Below are positions 1 through 13,100 of a stretch of DNA of 64,000 nucleotides, one piece after another. Made by a program: the position numbers and the translations under genes. The DNA comes from Litsea cubeba (Eukaryota; Streptophyta; Magnoliopsida; Laurales; Lauraceae), in the NCBI GenBank assembly GCA_012931725.1, contig CM022955.1, positions 14,552,137 to 14,616,136 of the forward strand. The letters are read 5' to 3'. The notes below the pieces were generated by a model that was given only the letters and a program-made list of their open reading frames with translations, made no database searches and had not been told where the DNA came from. How positions within the stretch are numbered: the first letter of the stretch is position 1; each line of letters opens with the position of its first letter.

Positions 1-1001
1 TGCGCGTAATTTAGTATTTGGACTACAGAGCATAAGAAACATACATGTCACGGTGAACAGAAAATGAAGAAGCTACAACATGCATTCTTGTAAAGATCTC
101 TTTAGTTTCTCAAATTAATTAGAGGAAAGTGAATCATCTAATTCAGAATCTTATTTCATACTAAAAGGAATGTGTTTATAGTTTACACAAATATAATTTC
201 ACGAATATTGAATTACATTGACTCTGATACTTAAACATTACAAAGAATAGTATTACATAATAGCTACTGACATTTTCTTCCTAATTACAAAGACAATTTA
301 TAAAATATATAAATCATACCAATCAAAAAATATATACATAATTCATAGGATAGATAAACAATAAAGGAAAAAAAAAAGTGTTATGACTTACGATCTATGG
401 TAAAAAGAATGTGAATGAAAATACATGTGAGAAACAGAAATAAAAAAAAAGGAAAAAAAAGTTTAAGATAAAACAAAAACTCAAAAATATTCAAAAAATA
501 AAGTATTATAAAAACTTCTCATCAGGCTATTTTTATCTACAATGGACAGAACTATCAAAACAATATGATTAGAAGTTAGAAATAATAAATAAAGTAAAGC
601 ATCAAGAAATACTAAAAAAAAAGTGTTGCGGCTTCCCATATGGGGTAAAAGAATGCGAATAAAAATCCATTTGAAAAATAGAAAAAGTAGAAAATAAGCA
701 TAACTCAAAAATCTTGGTTGCAAAAATAACTTTAAGGCATTATGAAAAAGTAGTAAATAGCTGCTCGTCAGAGAGGTCTCCCACATAGACCACAGGCCAT
801 GTTTATCTGCAATGAATAGAAATATTAAAATTAGATAATGAAATAACTTAATCCATTTCAAAATGAAAAATATAAATAAATTAAGGGGCGGTTAATGTTC
901 ACAGATACCTACATAAAGCCCCAAATAATTTCTTTTCTTTACTTCGCCTGCAAAACATGGAATACACAGCATTATATTCCCAACCATCTTCTCAAAAGGC
1001 T
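1..1001. repeat. AT-rich DNA downstream of CDC20 with a diverged tandem duplication
   Basis: This is the 3' flank of the minus-strand CDC20 gene. No gene is visible. Positions about 370-615 and 616-860 are diverged copies of one segment of about 245 bp: each starts with an A-run followed by AGTGTT and a block containing GAATG.GAAT, and each later carries an AACTCAAAAAT block. A 126-codon open frame across the second copy is low-complexity AT-rich sequence and is not taken as a gene. The CDC20 3' UTR must lie here, but no convincing poly(A) signal could be fixed. Confidence 0.5.
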
Positions 1002-1145
1002 CTATCTGATGTGGGTCACCAAATTGGAGAATAGCCCTACATGTTCTTCTTCTTTTGCTTGCTTAGTGATCTCTGGAGTTCCAAATACATTCCAAAACAT
1101 CAACGCTTCACTTCCTGCAGATGCTACCGTGCAGCCATCGGGGCT
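1002..1145 (-). CDS. CDC20: CDC20 exon 5 (last blade and IR tail)
   Basis: It has 47 codons plus TAG (1002-1004), with a TGTTCAG acceptor. It starts SPDGCTVASAGSEALMFWNV and ends with Ile-Arg, the C-terminal tail that docks activators on the APC3 subunit. Intron 4 is only 104 bp. Confidence 0.93.
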   Translation of the reverse strand, partial: SPDGCTVASAGSEALMFWNVFGTPEITKQAKEEEHVGLFSNLVTHIR

Positions 1146-4100
1146 CTGAACATTTTAGAAAAAAACCACAAAATAATTGGAGTAAGTAAAGATGGACAAA
1201 ATCCATTTGAAATAACATAAATTAGTAGAAAGAGATCTCAGTTTATTACCTGAGCCGTGAACAACCCTGTAGAAGTATGGCCTTTAAGCTCTGTAATCTT
1301 ATCCATCGATGGGTACTTCCACAAGATAAGCTGGTTTTCAATAAGGGCATGAGAGCTCAACAATTCCCTCTCGTTCTTGCTCCATAACAATGAACAAACT
1401 TGAGATTCCGTATTAATGGAATTCAAGCATGTGCCAGTGTTAATGTTCCAGAACTTTATAGAATGATCTTCACTCCCGCCACCAGAAGCAATCATGTTGT
1501 GCTGAAATGGACACCACGCGAGTGCTTTAACCGTAGCTTTGTGACTGTTAAATCTATGAAGCCGCTGGGTTGCTGAATTCGAAGAGGCCATTGACCATTC
1601 CCATATGCAAAGGAGATGATCCTTCCCTCCACTCGCCAATTGCCGGCCGGTGCTAGACCATTTTAGTCCACACACCTCTTGATGGTGGCCTCTGTATGTC
1701 TGTACAATGTGGGATCTCACTCTTATATCACTATTAATTATCATGGAGTCGGCTCCACCCGACGTAAGAATGTTATTGTTCCAAGCAAGAGAGCCGACTC
1801 GACCTCTATGCCCACCTTGCAAGGTTCTCAACTGTAGGAATAATAAGAAGACAACAACATAAAAAAACTGAATTCAAAGGTTATACATATGAAAAACATA
1901 TATATGAGACGATCATATAATTTTAGTATTTGTTTCATCAAACATTAAATTATAAGTAAAAAAAAAGGAAAGCTAATAACAAACCCCTATGATTCAATGA
2001 GATATATGTACCTTTTTATTGGCAGTCGTGTCCCAAAGCTCAACTACAGAACTATTTAATCCCACAGCAATATATTTCCCATCAGGAGCCCAACTGACAC
2101 TCGTTAAAGGGCCATTCTCCGCATTCACACTAAACAACTCCGAAGGAGACCCATTTCCCCACAAATACATTGTGTTTTCCAAAGCAATTGCCACAATGTT
2201 CCTACTGCTCCAATCAAGCAAATTCAGGTTGTAGTCGTCTAGAAGGCCTGGAGCATCTAGTGTCCTGTCTGGAGCCTGTAATTTAATCAAGGAAAAGGAA
2301 ACAATCAGTAAAATCAAGAATCCTCAAAAGAAAATAAGGAGCCAGTTGGAAACTCTAGTCTAATCTAATAACAACTATCAAATTAAGGCCTAAAATAAAA
2401 TATCTAATTTTAAGTTTTGATTCACAATTAGTCTGTTCGGTAAAATCATATGAAAAAAAGTCTTATTTCATGAGGTAATTGGAGCCCACCTTTTAGATTT
2501 TACAATGTAGAATCCACATTTGCGTCATTTTGAAAATTATATGAGGTAGTTTTCATCCAAAACACTAGTAACTTTTGCACTGTTCACCTCCATCCACTTT
2601 AGCTAAGAAAAAAAAGCTCTACTAAAATCAGCAGCCTCCCTTAACTTATGTTTTAGAAGGCCAAAGCTCTAATATGTAAATAAGCTCTAAAAATATAAAA
2701 TACAACTAGAAGTTTACCAAATGCTCTAATATGTAAAGAAGCTCTAAATCATAGAATAACAACTTATTTTTAGAGTTTCCAAACAGCCCCTGCATCATGA
2801 AAATAGGAAAGCATACTCAAGAATCACATAAAAGAAACTACCTTACGAATGTATCTTCGTTGCCTGGATGATTTTACTCGATTGGCAAGAACACTATCGG
2901 AAAAGTTTTCCTGGAAAATCCCATTCGTGGGTTCGGAAGGTTTGCTCCAGAAAGAGAGAATCCGGGTTCTATTCATCATCATAACTTCAGCAAGATACTT
3001 CCTATAAGTCTCTTTCGACGGAGAAGCTACTTTTTTGTTCTCTTTTACTTTCCCAGATTCCACCAACAAGTAATGAGCCATCACCAAATCCATGGAAGAT
3101 CTGTTTGGAATGAATCTGTCGCCCTAAAAATAAACAGAAAGATAATGGCAATCAGAAACAGTCAAATTGATGGCTAGAGTCGACTAAATGCATAACCAAG
3201 ACTCCAAATCTGAAATAAAGAAAATTAATACAAATCTTTAAAACATTAAAAATGAAGGTTAAGAGGATAAAATTTAGAAAACAGAAACAAAATTCAAGAA
3301 ATTGAAACTAAAGTTTGAGTTCATTAATTGTAAAATGAAAACCCAAAATAAGAGATGATGAACAAATTTAATTTAGATTTGATACGGATTGCGATGAAGA
3401 TTGCATAATTGGGCAAGCAATGGCCTACATGGAGAACTATGATCGAATATGAACCAATGAGTGAACTGTTTCAGAACTACTAGGGACTCAAACAGCCCTA
3501 AACAGACGATATTTCAGAATAAAGGGTTGTTTGTTCAAAAAGGTACTCCTCAGGTGATTTCGTGCAATTAAGAAACTGTGTAGAAATTTCCAGCACACTG
3601 GCAGTTTTGGGGCCTCATTCAAATACGCCAAAAACATAATAAACTCAAGAAAGGTCTGTACTACATAGGTCACTCATGAGTGGAGGAACTAGAGGTGGGG
3701 TCCAACAGATAGCTACCCACATTCAGCATTCACTACCAAAAGCAAAAATCATGCAAGCATTCACTATAGCTATCGATGCATACAACATTTAACATTCACT
3801 GCCCAATGCAATCATGCATACAATTCTGCGTTCATTACCACACTTGTTACCCAGCCAACCATTCAAATGTGCATTTCCTATTCAGCCATGCATTTTGTTT
3901 TAAACATGCATTTGCTACCCAACCATGCATCTAGACGATACTAACCACTTAGCATTTACTAGTTTGCATATTTAAATAGAAGGCTATTCGCTTACGCCTT
4001 GAATTAAGAGTTTGTGAGTTACAAAATGACTGAGAAGGTGTTTGTAATTATCTTAAGTATTATTCAGCAATAAAGAGGAGTCAAACCCTAATCGAAAGGA

Positions 4101-7100
4101 TTAACTTTCCCATCCTATCTTTCTATTTTTCTTTAAGTTGGATGAATATCAGTTAGATACGATATTGGGATCGCATCACCAACCCTTCAAATAGCCCACC
4201 ATCTGGGCCCACAATAGCAAATACGATACTGGAATCGTATCACCAATCCTTCAAATAGCCCACCATCTGGGCCCCACAATAGCAAACCTAAGGATTTCCC
4301 AGGATGGTAGGAACTGAATTTCTTTCTTCTATTTTATTTATTTAGTTTTGGAAAGTTTAAATGCAATTAGTAGTCTTATTATCGAGGAAACAATCTGACC
4401 TAGGGATTATGATGTGTGGTTTGGATTAAATTTAGGGTTATATGGTGTTTTGAGCCTAATATATAGGTATGGATGTATTCGGCTGGGGATAACCGTCGAC
4501 TATTTAGTTTGCAATAAAGTTAGTGGACTTATTTCAACTCATCTTCTTCAGTGATTTCCATTCTTATCCATTGTGAGCACTTAATATCATATTGGAAACT
4601 AATAAGAAAATTACAAATAAGAAATAGAACACTATTTTCATAAGTAAATAACAAAAAGAACTACTACAATAAAGCAAAAAGTCATTTGGAGTGATCTCTA
4701 AAGGGTGAGCAGTCCCCATCTCGACCGCAGTTGTTTTTGGATAAAGTACTACAAAAATGAGATGTGAGTTTCCTACTACAGAGGAGATTGCCATTCTAAT
4801 TTTTATACCACTAGACAACTGCTACTGGGCACAGTACCCTCACGTGGACACATTCAATGCCTACAAATAAATTATGCGTCTCAAGAGGCCCTAATTGTTT
4901 CATTCAATTTATTCCTAGGAATTCTAAGACATGTAATTTCCTCCCCCTCCACCCCTCCCCCTCCCCCCCCAATGGAAATTGAAATATTGAATCCAAAAAT
5001 GAACATCAAATAACCTCCCCCTAAATGGAAATTTAATCGAAGGCAGATGGGGAATGAATACTGGCCCATCACCCTATTAGTTAAAATCCTAAGAAAGTCA
5101 AGGTCACATCTACATCACTACCTTATAAATCTTTCACCATGACCATTTTAATAATCTTCAGTGAGAATCATTTGACCATTAATTCCTACATATTCTATGC
5201 TAACAAATAGACCCTCAATGAGTGAGAGGTCGAGACATGCAAGCATAAAAATGGACAAAATGCCTAAGCCCACAAAACTAAAGCAGTTTCAATTTTGGAT
5301 AAGATTATTTTGTTCTAAAGGAGATAGGGGGACATAGAGAACTGAGCTTAAAGTCTCTCTCTTTCTCTCCCTACATTGAGGACTCAAACTCACGCTCCCA
5401 CAGTAATGCCCACGTCCCTAATCAGCTGAGACACAGCCAGGGACAAGCAAAAAGTTTCTTACATAAGAAGTTTGATTAAACTGATGTTCTTCTACTGATT
5501 TTGAAAGACTTGCTATGGTATTTAAAAAATGAATCCAGCAGTGAGTTTCCAAAAGAAAAGATTTTCGCCAATGTCTGCCAAAGTACTAAAGTTGAACCTT
5601 GCGCACTTGTACGCAGTGAAGAATCTTTTATGAATCTTATAATATGGAGAATGCAACTATCACCACTACCTCTGGAAAAGAGTATGAAAGGACAATTTCT
5701 GTATCAGTTTTCAGAGCTTCCAAAGTAGTAGAATTTAAAGAACTATCGAGTTTCGGTGATGAACAGATTGCCGGAATGGATACTAGTGCACCACTGAACA
5801 ATAATGTCAACCCCTTCAAACTGGAGCTAAGGAGCACTCTGAAGTCAGTTGGAATATCTACGAAGATTAGGCAAGTTCTCAATCAAACAAACAAGGTCCC
5901 GAAAGCTAAAATAACAAGGATCATAACAAGCTTTAGTTTAAAGTTTAAACTGCCTCTTACAGATACTGGCGTACCCATGTGCAGGAACAAATTACTGCTT
6001 CAATCTCTTCCAATTTGTTCAAACATTTTTGCAACTGTTACCAAAGGGTAAAGACACGAGGAAGAGATTCCATGTGAGAAATGGATTATGTGATTGGTCA
6101 GGCCTTCAATTGTTGGAAGATGGCTTTGATACAACTTGGACAATGGGAGAAACACACTTTAGGCCTACACTCTTACAAGAAAGAGACTCACTCACTACAC
6201 TTTTACTCAATGCACTCACTCACTACAAAGAGAGCACTCACTAATATTTCTCACTACACACTACAATACACTGCACTCACACTTCTGTGTGTCACTCTCT
6301 CTTTACACTTCACTCACTTGAGTTGTTTTGCAAATGAGGCAAGGCCTCATATTTATAGATGTGGCTAGGTCGGTGGGGAGCCTCATGTGGATGGGAGTGG
6401 GTCCACGTGGCCCTCTTCATCTTCACAAATTCAAGTCAGTTTGTGTTGGACGGTGGGAGAGAATTCTGGATGAGGAAGTCTCATGTGACTTCTAGAAAGT
6501 AAAGGGGAGAGAAATATGGGGAGTCTTCTGGACTCTTCAAGTCATGTGACTTCTAGACCATTCAAGTGTCTTGGAGATAGAGACAAAATAGTTAGTGTTG
6601 ACTAACAATACTCCCCCTCAACACTGACCTTCTTAAACTGTCTTCATGCCAAGCTTTGTCCTTAACCTTGTGAATGTTTCTGTTGGCAACGCTTTGGTGA
6701 AGATGTCTGCCACTTGTTCCGTAGTACTGCAGTACTCTAGTTTCACTGTCTTCTGCTTTACGTGATCTCTTATGAAATGGAACCTGATGTCAATATGCTT
6801 GCTCCTTCCATGCTGTATAGGATTTTTGGCGAGTTCAATGGCAGACTTGTTATCCACATGTATAGTTGTGGATTCATCTTGTTGGTGATCGAATTCTTCT
6901 AGGAGGTTTCTCAGCCATATAGCTTCGCAGACTGCTGCTGACGTTGCTACGTATTCAGCTTCACATGTAGACAATGCTACAATACTTTGCTTCTTGGATA
7001 CCCATGTGAAAGCCGTGGATCCAAGATAGAACACATATCCCGTAGTGCTCTTTCTTTCATCTTGATCACCTCCCCAGTCACTATCTGAATATCCATATAA

Positions 7101-10100
7101 CTTTGCTTCGTTGCCATAGCCGTAGAAAAGACCAAGATCCATGGTACCTTTGATGTACCGTAAGATTCTTTTGGCTGCGACCCAGTGCGACTCCTTTGGC
7201 CTTTCCATATATCGGCTCAAAAGTCCGACACCATAGACAATGTCTGGCCTTGTGATTGTGAGATATCTTAGACTTCCAATCAGGCTTTTGAATAGTGTCG
7301 GATTAATGTCTCTTCCTTCTCCTTCTTTCGTCAGTCTCAGCCCTGTTGCTACAGGCGTGCTTACAGGATTACAGGTGCTCATTCTGAATTTTTCAAGGAG
7401 TTCTTTGGCATATTTTTTTTGTGAGATGGAAATGCCATCTTGTTGTTGCTTGACCTCTATTCCCAGGAAGAAGGACATTAGTCCGCAGTCGGTCATATCG
7501 AACTCTTTGAACATAGCATGCTTAAATTCTTTAAACATCTGGGGGCTGTTCCCAGTGAATAGTAAGTCATCAACGTAGAGGCATGCTATGAGCATTTCTC
7601 CATGAGCGTTTCTCTTTATGTAGACTGAATGCTCATACGGGCATTTGGAAAACCCATTTTCCTCTAGATAGCTGTCTATACGAGCATTCCATGCTCGTGG
7701 GGCCTGCTTTAGCCCATATAACGCTTTCTTTAAGCGATATACTTTTTGCTCCTCTCCTTCTACTATAAAGCCTTCTGGTTGTTCTACATATACTTCTTCA
7801 TCAAGTATACCATTTAAAAATGCTGACTTAACATCTAGTTGGTATATTTTCCAACTATGATGTGCTGCAAGAGAAATAAGCATTCTTACCGTATCAAGTC
7901 GGGCGACAGGAGCAAAGACTTCTTCATAATCCACGCCATATTGCTGTTTGTAGCCTTTAGCTACAAGTCTCGCCTTATATCGATCGATCTCTCCATCAAT
8001 CGTACGCTTGATCTTGTACACCCACTTGACACCAATAGCTTTCTGGCCTGGAGGGAGTGTTGTAAGCTCCCAAGTGTCGTTCTTCTCGATGGCTTGAATC
8101 TCTTCTTCCATGGCTTTTCTCCAATGATCTTCGTTCACTGCTTCTTGGAAGTTAAGAGGCTCATGGTCAGCATAGAGACATAAGAGGTTGATCTCTTCAG
8201 TTTCCTCATAGATGTCTCTTAGGCTTCTCATCTTGATTGGTGTGATGGAGGAGGAAGAGCTTCGAGCTGATGAGCTGCTTGCTGATGATCCATCTTGGCC
8301 TTCAGGACTTCTTCGAACTGATGGTGTTGTATGTGGAGATGTTGCATCATCTTGTCGCGGGCCTTCATGGTTTTGAGGATGCGTCTCTTGTTCTTCTATC
8401 TCAAGAGGCCTTTCTGTTGCAATGTTTTCTTCATTCCATCTCCATGCTTCTTCTTCACTAAAGACTACATCTCTACTTACCACCACCTTTTTAGTTAGTG
8501 GGTTGTAGAGTTTATAGGCTTTAGACTCCTTACTGTATCCAATGAAGATACATTTCTCTCCACGATCATCAAGTTTCTTCCTCTTTGCCTCTGGTACTTG
8601 GGCATATGCAACACACCCAAATATTTTTAGATGGGCCACACTTGGTTTGTGACCGCTCCATGCCTCTTGTGGTGTCTTATTTTTGACACTTTTCGTAGGG
8701 CATCTGTTGAGCAAGTAGGCTGTACACGCTGCTGCTTCTGCCCAATATTCTTTTGGCAGTCCTTTTTCTTTAAGCATGGTCCTCGTCATATCGAGGATGG
8801 TGCGGTTTTTCCTTTCCGCTATTCCATTTTGCTGCGGTGTATAGGCAGTTGTGAACTGATGCCTGATGCCCCACTGTTTGCAGTACTCTTGAAATTCTTT
8901 CGAGGTGTACTCTCCACCTCTGTCAGATCTTAGTGTCTTAATCTTACAGCCACTTTCTACTTCTACACGGGCTTTGAAATTCTTGAAGGTAGTGAAGGCC
9001 GCTGACTTCTCTTTGATAAAGAATACCCAGAGCTTTCTACTGAAGTCATCTATGAAAGTGATGATGTATCTATTACCTCCAAGAGAAGGTGTCTCCAATG
9101 GTCCACAAATATCTGTGTGAACCAACTGCAATGGTGCTTTTGCTCTCCATGATTTTCCTACTGGAAATGAGTTTCTTTGTTGCTTGCCAAGTGTGCATGC
9201 TTCACATACATGCCTGGGCTTTTCAATGGTTGGCAAGCCATGCACCATGTTTGCAGTGGATAATAACTTGAGCCCGTTGAAATGGAGATGCCCATATCGA
9301 AGATGCCACTTCCATGACTCATTGTTTATAAGTCCATGGAAGCACTTCTCAAGCCTTGTGTTAAGATAGAGTGGGAACATGCGATTCTTCGCCATTTGGA
9401 CTCGAGCTATATGCCTCCCATGTATATCTCTTAATGACAAAGAGAGATTCTCCATGTGTATTACATACCCCTTCTCTAGGAGTTGCCCTAGACTAAGGAT
9501 GTTACTTTTCATATTGGGCACGTAATACACATTTGATATATATGCAGGCACACCATCTTTCTGATAAATCTTAATATTGCCCTTACCTCGTACGGGAAGC
9601 TTTGATGAGTCTCCGAGACTTACTTTTCCGCTGACATCTTCAGCAAGCTCTTCAAAGAGTTCCTTCTTCCCACACATGTGGTTGCTCGCACCGGAATCCA
9701 GGTACCAGACATTTTCTTGGCCATAGCCTTCCTCTTGTGCTAGGAGAACTGTGGATAATTCTTTTTCTTCATCTCTTGCTTCTGCAAAGTTAGATCGCTC
9801 CTCCCGTTCAGCGGGTTTGCTCCAGCACTCCGAGGCAAAGTGTCCAAACTTGTTGCAGTTGTAGCATTGAACACTCCTTGAACTGCCACGACCACGGGTG
9901 AATCCACCTCGGCCAGCTCCTCTTCCACGATTATTGGCGTTCCTCGATTGAGATTGCACTTGTCTTTGAGGATTTGCTCCCCCTTTACCTCTGCCGCGAT
10001 TGCTATTTGTGCTACCGCCCTGCTTCGAACTTCCGCGACCGTGCTTTTGCTCACTTAGAGTCAATTTTGACTCTAGTGCCTGTTCCAAGACCATAGAGCT

Positions 10101-13100
10101 ACTATTCTTTTGCATACGTTGCTCATGGACTTGGAGTGATCCCATTAGCTCTTCTATTGAGAGAGTCTCTAGATCTTTGGACTCCTCAATAGCCACAACC
10201 ACATGCTTGAATTTGGTTGTGAGGGATCTCAATGCTTTTTCTACAACTCGAATATCTTCTATATTTTCACCATTTCTCTTCATTTGATTTACTATTACTA
10301 GCTATCGCGAGAAATAATCAGAGATACACTCACCTTCTTTCATATGAGCAGCTTCGAACTCTGCTCGGAGGGATTGCAGACGAACCCTCTTTACCCGATC
10401 AACTCCTTTGAAGATGGTGCTAAGAGTTTCCCATGCTTTCTTGCTTGATGTCGCTTCAGCGATCTTCTCGAAGGTTGATTCATCTACCCCTTGATAGAGT
10501 AGGAATAAAGCCTTCTTGTCTTTCTTCCTTTGATCCTTGAGCACAGCCTTCTGCTCCGCGGTGTAGGCAGCTTCTTGCTCTGTAGTGGGCTCCACGTATC
10601 CTTCGGTGACGATCTCCCATAGATCCTGCGATCCGAACAGCGCCTTCATCTGGATACTCCAATTCTCATAGTTCTCCTTCGTCAGCTTCGGGATCTGGGG
10701 TTGAACCAAGCTTGATGCCATCTCTGCTTGTAGGGGAACCTGGCTCTGATACCACTTTGTTGGAAGATGGCTTTGATACAACTTGGACAATGGGAGAAAC
10801 ACACTTTAGGCCTACACTCTTACAAGAAAGAGACTCACTCACTACACTTTTACTCAATGCACTCACTCACTACAAAGAGAGCACTCACTAATATTTCTCA
10901 CTACACACTACAATACACTGCACTCACACTTCTGTGTGTCACTCTCTCTTTACACTTCACTCACTTGAGTTGTTTTGCAAATGAGGCAAGGCCTCATATT
11001 TATAGATGTGGCTAGGTCGGTGGGGAGCCTCATGTGGATGGGAGTGGGTCCACGTGGCCCTCTTCATCTTCACAAATTCAAGTCAGTTTGTGTTGGACGG
11101 TGGGAGAGAATTCTGGATGAGGAAGTCTCATGTGACTTCTAGAAAGTAAAGGGGAGAGAAATATGGGGAGTCTTCTGGACTCTTCAAGTCATGTGACTTC
11201 TAGACCATTCAAGTGTCTTGGAGATAGAGACAAAATAGTTAGTGTTGACTAACATCAATTCTTTGTATCAGTTTGATAGATCACAAGGTCTTTTGATGCA
11301 ATTTTCTACCTCTTCTCCTATTGGTTGAGTATCTCGTAATGGATTGAAAATATCTACGGTGGAAGTTAATATCACGTTGAAGTAGAAATCCTGGCGCTTT
11401 TACTTGGACATCCTTTAGCCTGTTGCAGGGAAACAAGGGAGCAGCTTTGACTAATGCGGTTACAACAGATCAATACCATTTGGGCTATTGATTTTTGAGC
11501 TCTTGGATTCCTTGTTATTAAGTTGTTGTTTGATGTGGTTTTTGTGCAATTCACAGATTGTCATTTTAATCATGTGTTCTACAAGAAATCAATCGAATGT
11601 TATGCCTGAAAGGAACTGACGATAGATTTCCCCTACGAGATCTTCCACATATGTTACCCAAATGTTCCTTTAATGTTTAAGTTTTTACCTTTTAGGCACA
11701 CATTGCAACAATAAACATCTATTTTAAATCCTATTAAAAAAACTTCACCTTCTATATTTTGAAAATCTATCACACTATTGGTAGTGGCAAACCTTTTCTT
11801 CCTTTCTGATTTCTTTGGTTAAAATTGACTAATTACAAAAACATCAAAAGCCCAAATCAGAGGTGATGAAGAATTTTAGTTCAAAATTTCTAACATATGT
11901 TAAAAACAAGGGATAAAGGAAAAAAAGGCCAATTTTTTTTCAAGAAAATGGCATTCGACCATTCAATTCAATTGAATTGAATGGTTAGATTTGATCAGTT
12001 GCAAAACCAAACCCACAAATCAGAGATGGAGAAATTTAATAGAAATCATTATAACACATTACAAATCAAGGATGAAAAAGAAACGAAGATTCAAGAAAAT
12101 GGAAATTTGTATAATTACATCTGATTAGTTGCACAATTAAAACCGAATAAAAGACGATGGAGAAATTTAACCCAAAATCCTTCAAAAACGACTTATAAAA
12201 GAAAAAAACTAAGAAATACAAAATAAGAAAATGACATTCAACCATTGAATGAAGTGGTGAGTGCCTAATGGTTCATTCTGTGCCTCTAAGCTGCCTTCTT
12301 GTATGACTTCTGATTTTTTTTTTTTTTGTTTTTTACCTTCTTGCTTTATATAGCAGGCCCTTGCCTATTCTTTTGGTGACTCCATTTTGCTCTATATAGC
12401 AGGCCCCTGCCTATTCTTTTGGTGGCTCTATTTTTTTGGTGGGCCATTGTGTTCTTTTGGAAGCTTCTCTAAGCTTTTCCTCCCTTCTCTTTCTAATACA
12501 TTTTTTTCCCATTAAAAAAACAATCAGTGGAAAGAGCTGATTAATTGTAGAACCAAAGCACTAAATTAGCGATGAAGAGTTTTCTAACATGTATTACAAA
12601 GAAGAAAAAAAAAATATCCCAGAAACACAAATCCAAAAAAATGCCATTGTTGGTTAATTGTAGAATGAAAACCCTAAAATCAGGAATTACGAATAAACTT
12701 CATTCAAATTCTCCTGACACACATTACAAAAAAAAAAAAAATGAGATTCAAGCATTGGTTAGAGATGAAGAAGAATTTTAATTCAAATTCTTCAAACATA
12801 CATTAGAAATGAAGGATTCAGAAAAAAAATCCTAAAAAAATGAAGAAAATATCATTCAAGCATTCAATTTAACCGAATTGAATGGTTAGATTCGAGTTGC
12901 AAAATCAAAACCCTAAGTAAGTGATGATTGAGAAAATTTAATTCGAATGCTTCTAAATAAGTTTATTTCTAAGTTGGCTACTTGTCAAGAATGATACTTT
13001 AAACTGGAAGACCAAGGACCGATTCCTAGGCATGTGCATGATACTTTAAAGCTACCGTTTTGAGTAGCTAGCTCGGTTTCAATTTTGACTCCAGTTTAAA

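Larger units (their letters stand above)
6111..11254 (-). mobile_element. Copia-1: complete Ty1/copia LTR retrotransposon inside CDC20 intron 1
   Basis: It is a 5,144-bp element with two 497-bp LTRs (6111-6607 and 10758-11254) that look identical by eye. Each runs TG..CA and is flanked by a perfect 5-bp duplication TCAAT (6106-6110 and 11255-11259). It is transcribed on the minus strand, the same direction as CDC20. The initiator-tRNA-Met binding site, polypurine tract and a nearly full gag-pol frame in the order GAG-PR-INT-RT-RH are present. One in-frame TAG is the only defect seen. Identical LTRs imply a very recent insertion. Confidence 0.97.

Noticed and set aside
895..1149. 84-codon plus-strand frame
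   Set aside because: It is the reverse strand of CDC20 exon 5 and its flanks.
3670..4560. Solo LTR(s) in CDC20 intron 1
   Set aside because: TATA-like and AATAAA-like motifs are present, but no edges, target duplication or paired copy could be found.
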